From positions 571,001 to 635,000 of the forward strand of contig VZSE01008989.1 of the NCBI GenBank assembly GCA_013398275.1: a DNA stretch of 64,000 bases, given 5' to 3'. Positions 62,861-64,000 of this stretch are shown in pieces. Both the position numbers and the translations under genes were made by a program. Within the stretch, counting starts at the first letter, position 1; every line of letters begins with the position of its first letter. The stretch comes from Promerops cafer (lineage: Eukaryota; Chordata; Aves; Passeriformes; Nectariniidae). The notes under the pieces are model-generated. The model did not search any database and had not been told where the DNA came from. It saw only the letters and a program-made list of their open reading frames with translations.

Positions 62861-64000
62861 CTGGAGGAGAGCGGGAAGGGGAGAAGGAGGGAGGAAAAAA
62901 AACAAAGAGAAGTTAGAAGAGTGACAGACATAGCCCTTTCCAAGCTGCCCGAGAAGAGCTGGTGCAAGCAGTAAGGAAGTGCCTGAGGGAAGATGTTTGT
63001 ATGGAGAGTGGCTTAGTCTGGAGGCTCCATGGAGAAAGAACTGAGCGCCACCAGAGGCTTGAATATTGATCTGCTGCTGAACAGAGCTGTGTAGAGAAAC
63101 TTCAACAGGAACACTTTTTCATTATGAGCACTCCCTTGGGAACCAGAATGCTCCATGGAACCATTGATTTTTCTGAAACTTTGCTTTAGACAAATATAGA
63201 GTGAATAATCTTGTTTTGACATTTTTGGGAGGGAAAATAACCTTGAATTTTTTGTTTCATTCCAATTTTTCAGTGATAGACATCATAGAATATTACAATA
63301 TACTTGTCATATTCTGGCTCTGTACATTTAAACTTATGTGGGAGATTTTCTCCATGCTTTTCTTATATCAAAATACAGAATTTTTCATTATACAGTCTCC
63401 TTTTAAATATCACTTAAAAAGCCTTTAAATCCTTCACAAAACTCACATTCCACACTCTGCATGACTCCATTTTCAATCTAGATGCCCTCTGCCACACTGC
63501 TGAAATCTTCAAAATATCCTGTTCTTGTTTTCCATCTCTGCAGTAATATTTCATTTCTTATTTCTTCCTGAGAACACTGTGAGGACAAACTTCCTAACTC
63601 TGTCAGGTTATGGAAAGACACACATTTCAGATGAGGCTGAACCTTATCCCACCCAGATGAGTCTAATTTTGATCTTTGGCCTCCAGCTTCATCGAAGCTA
63701 AACTCTGAGCTCCTGAAATGTCACAATATCCACCCACGCACCAAATAATGGATAGATACAGATGCTACACACCTGCCACAAGAGATAACGACTCACGTCA
63801 GCGTGAAGTTGCTACTTTATTTTTCTTCTCTAATTCCTCCCTTTGTGGGCCTCTTTGAATTGCCTGGAGAGCCCTGGGCACTGAAGGCAGCCTACAGGAC
63901 TCGTGCTACAGGACACACACGGTCAGTGCTGTGTGTCCTCCCTCTGTTCATGCATGATCAGTAACGTGTGACATGTGCTACCTGCGCAGCACGTCCTGCA
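62861..64000 (-). other. TMEM178B: TMEM178B last intron (partial)
   Basis: Intronic DNA upstream of the terminal exon, running off the window. The preceding exon, which should encode the third membrane helix, was looked for on the minus strand and not found. No other feature is recognised. Confidence 0.8.

Noticed and set aside
1..64000. Search for tRNA, rRNA, CRISPR-like arrays or bacterial-type operons
   Set aside because: None seen; the content is vertebrate intron, intergenic and retroelement DNA.

Overview
The window looks like a bird nuclear genome. It has large introns with GT/AG splice sites, one dense CpG island, a CR1-type LINE fragment, an endogenous retrovirus remnant, and otherwise sparse interspersed repeats. 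Two genes are recognised, both on the minus strand.

(1) AGK (acylglycerol kinase, a mitochondrial lipid kinase and TIM22 import-complex subunit) occupies about 1–30,290. Thirteen coding exons (29,690 down to 1,047) can be placed to the base. Their phases are mutually consistent and encode about 345 residues, from the initiator Met through the GGDGT catalytic motif. The last roughly 75 residues and the 3' UTR lie before position 1. (2) The terminal coding exon of TMEM178B lies at 62,610–62,860, with its 3' UTR running to lower coordinates; the rest of the gene is beyond 64,000. TMEM178B upstream of AGK on the same strand is also the human 7q34 order, so this is conserved synteny.

Layout: 1–29,589 AGK exons and introns; 29,340–30,660 CpG island with AGK coding exon 1, present twice as exact 520-bp copies around a single N at 30,064; 30,651–30,830 A/C-rich low-complexity DNA; 31,069–31,187 CR1 reverse-transcriptase fragment; 31,188–33,203 an internally deleted endogenous retrovirus (673-bp LTR plus integrase-end and protease remnants, a 52-bp minisatellite and a 138-bp tandem duplication); 33,204–33,880 a second duplicated segment around a single N at 33,528; 33,885 to about 61,600 a stretch with no recognisable gene; then the TMEM178B 3' UTR, last exon and last intron.

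The two genes are not known to work together; they are neighbours. I found no convincing new biological system. The most useful observations are the two probable false duplications at one-N joins (one duplicates AGK exon 1), a retroviral LTR upstream of AGK in the same orientation as the gene, and a G-quadruplex-prone GGGCC repeat just inside AGK intron 1.
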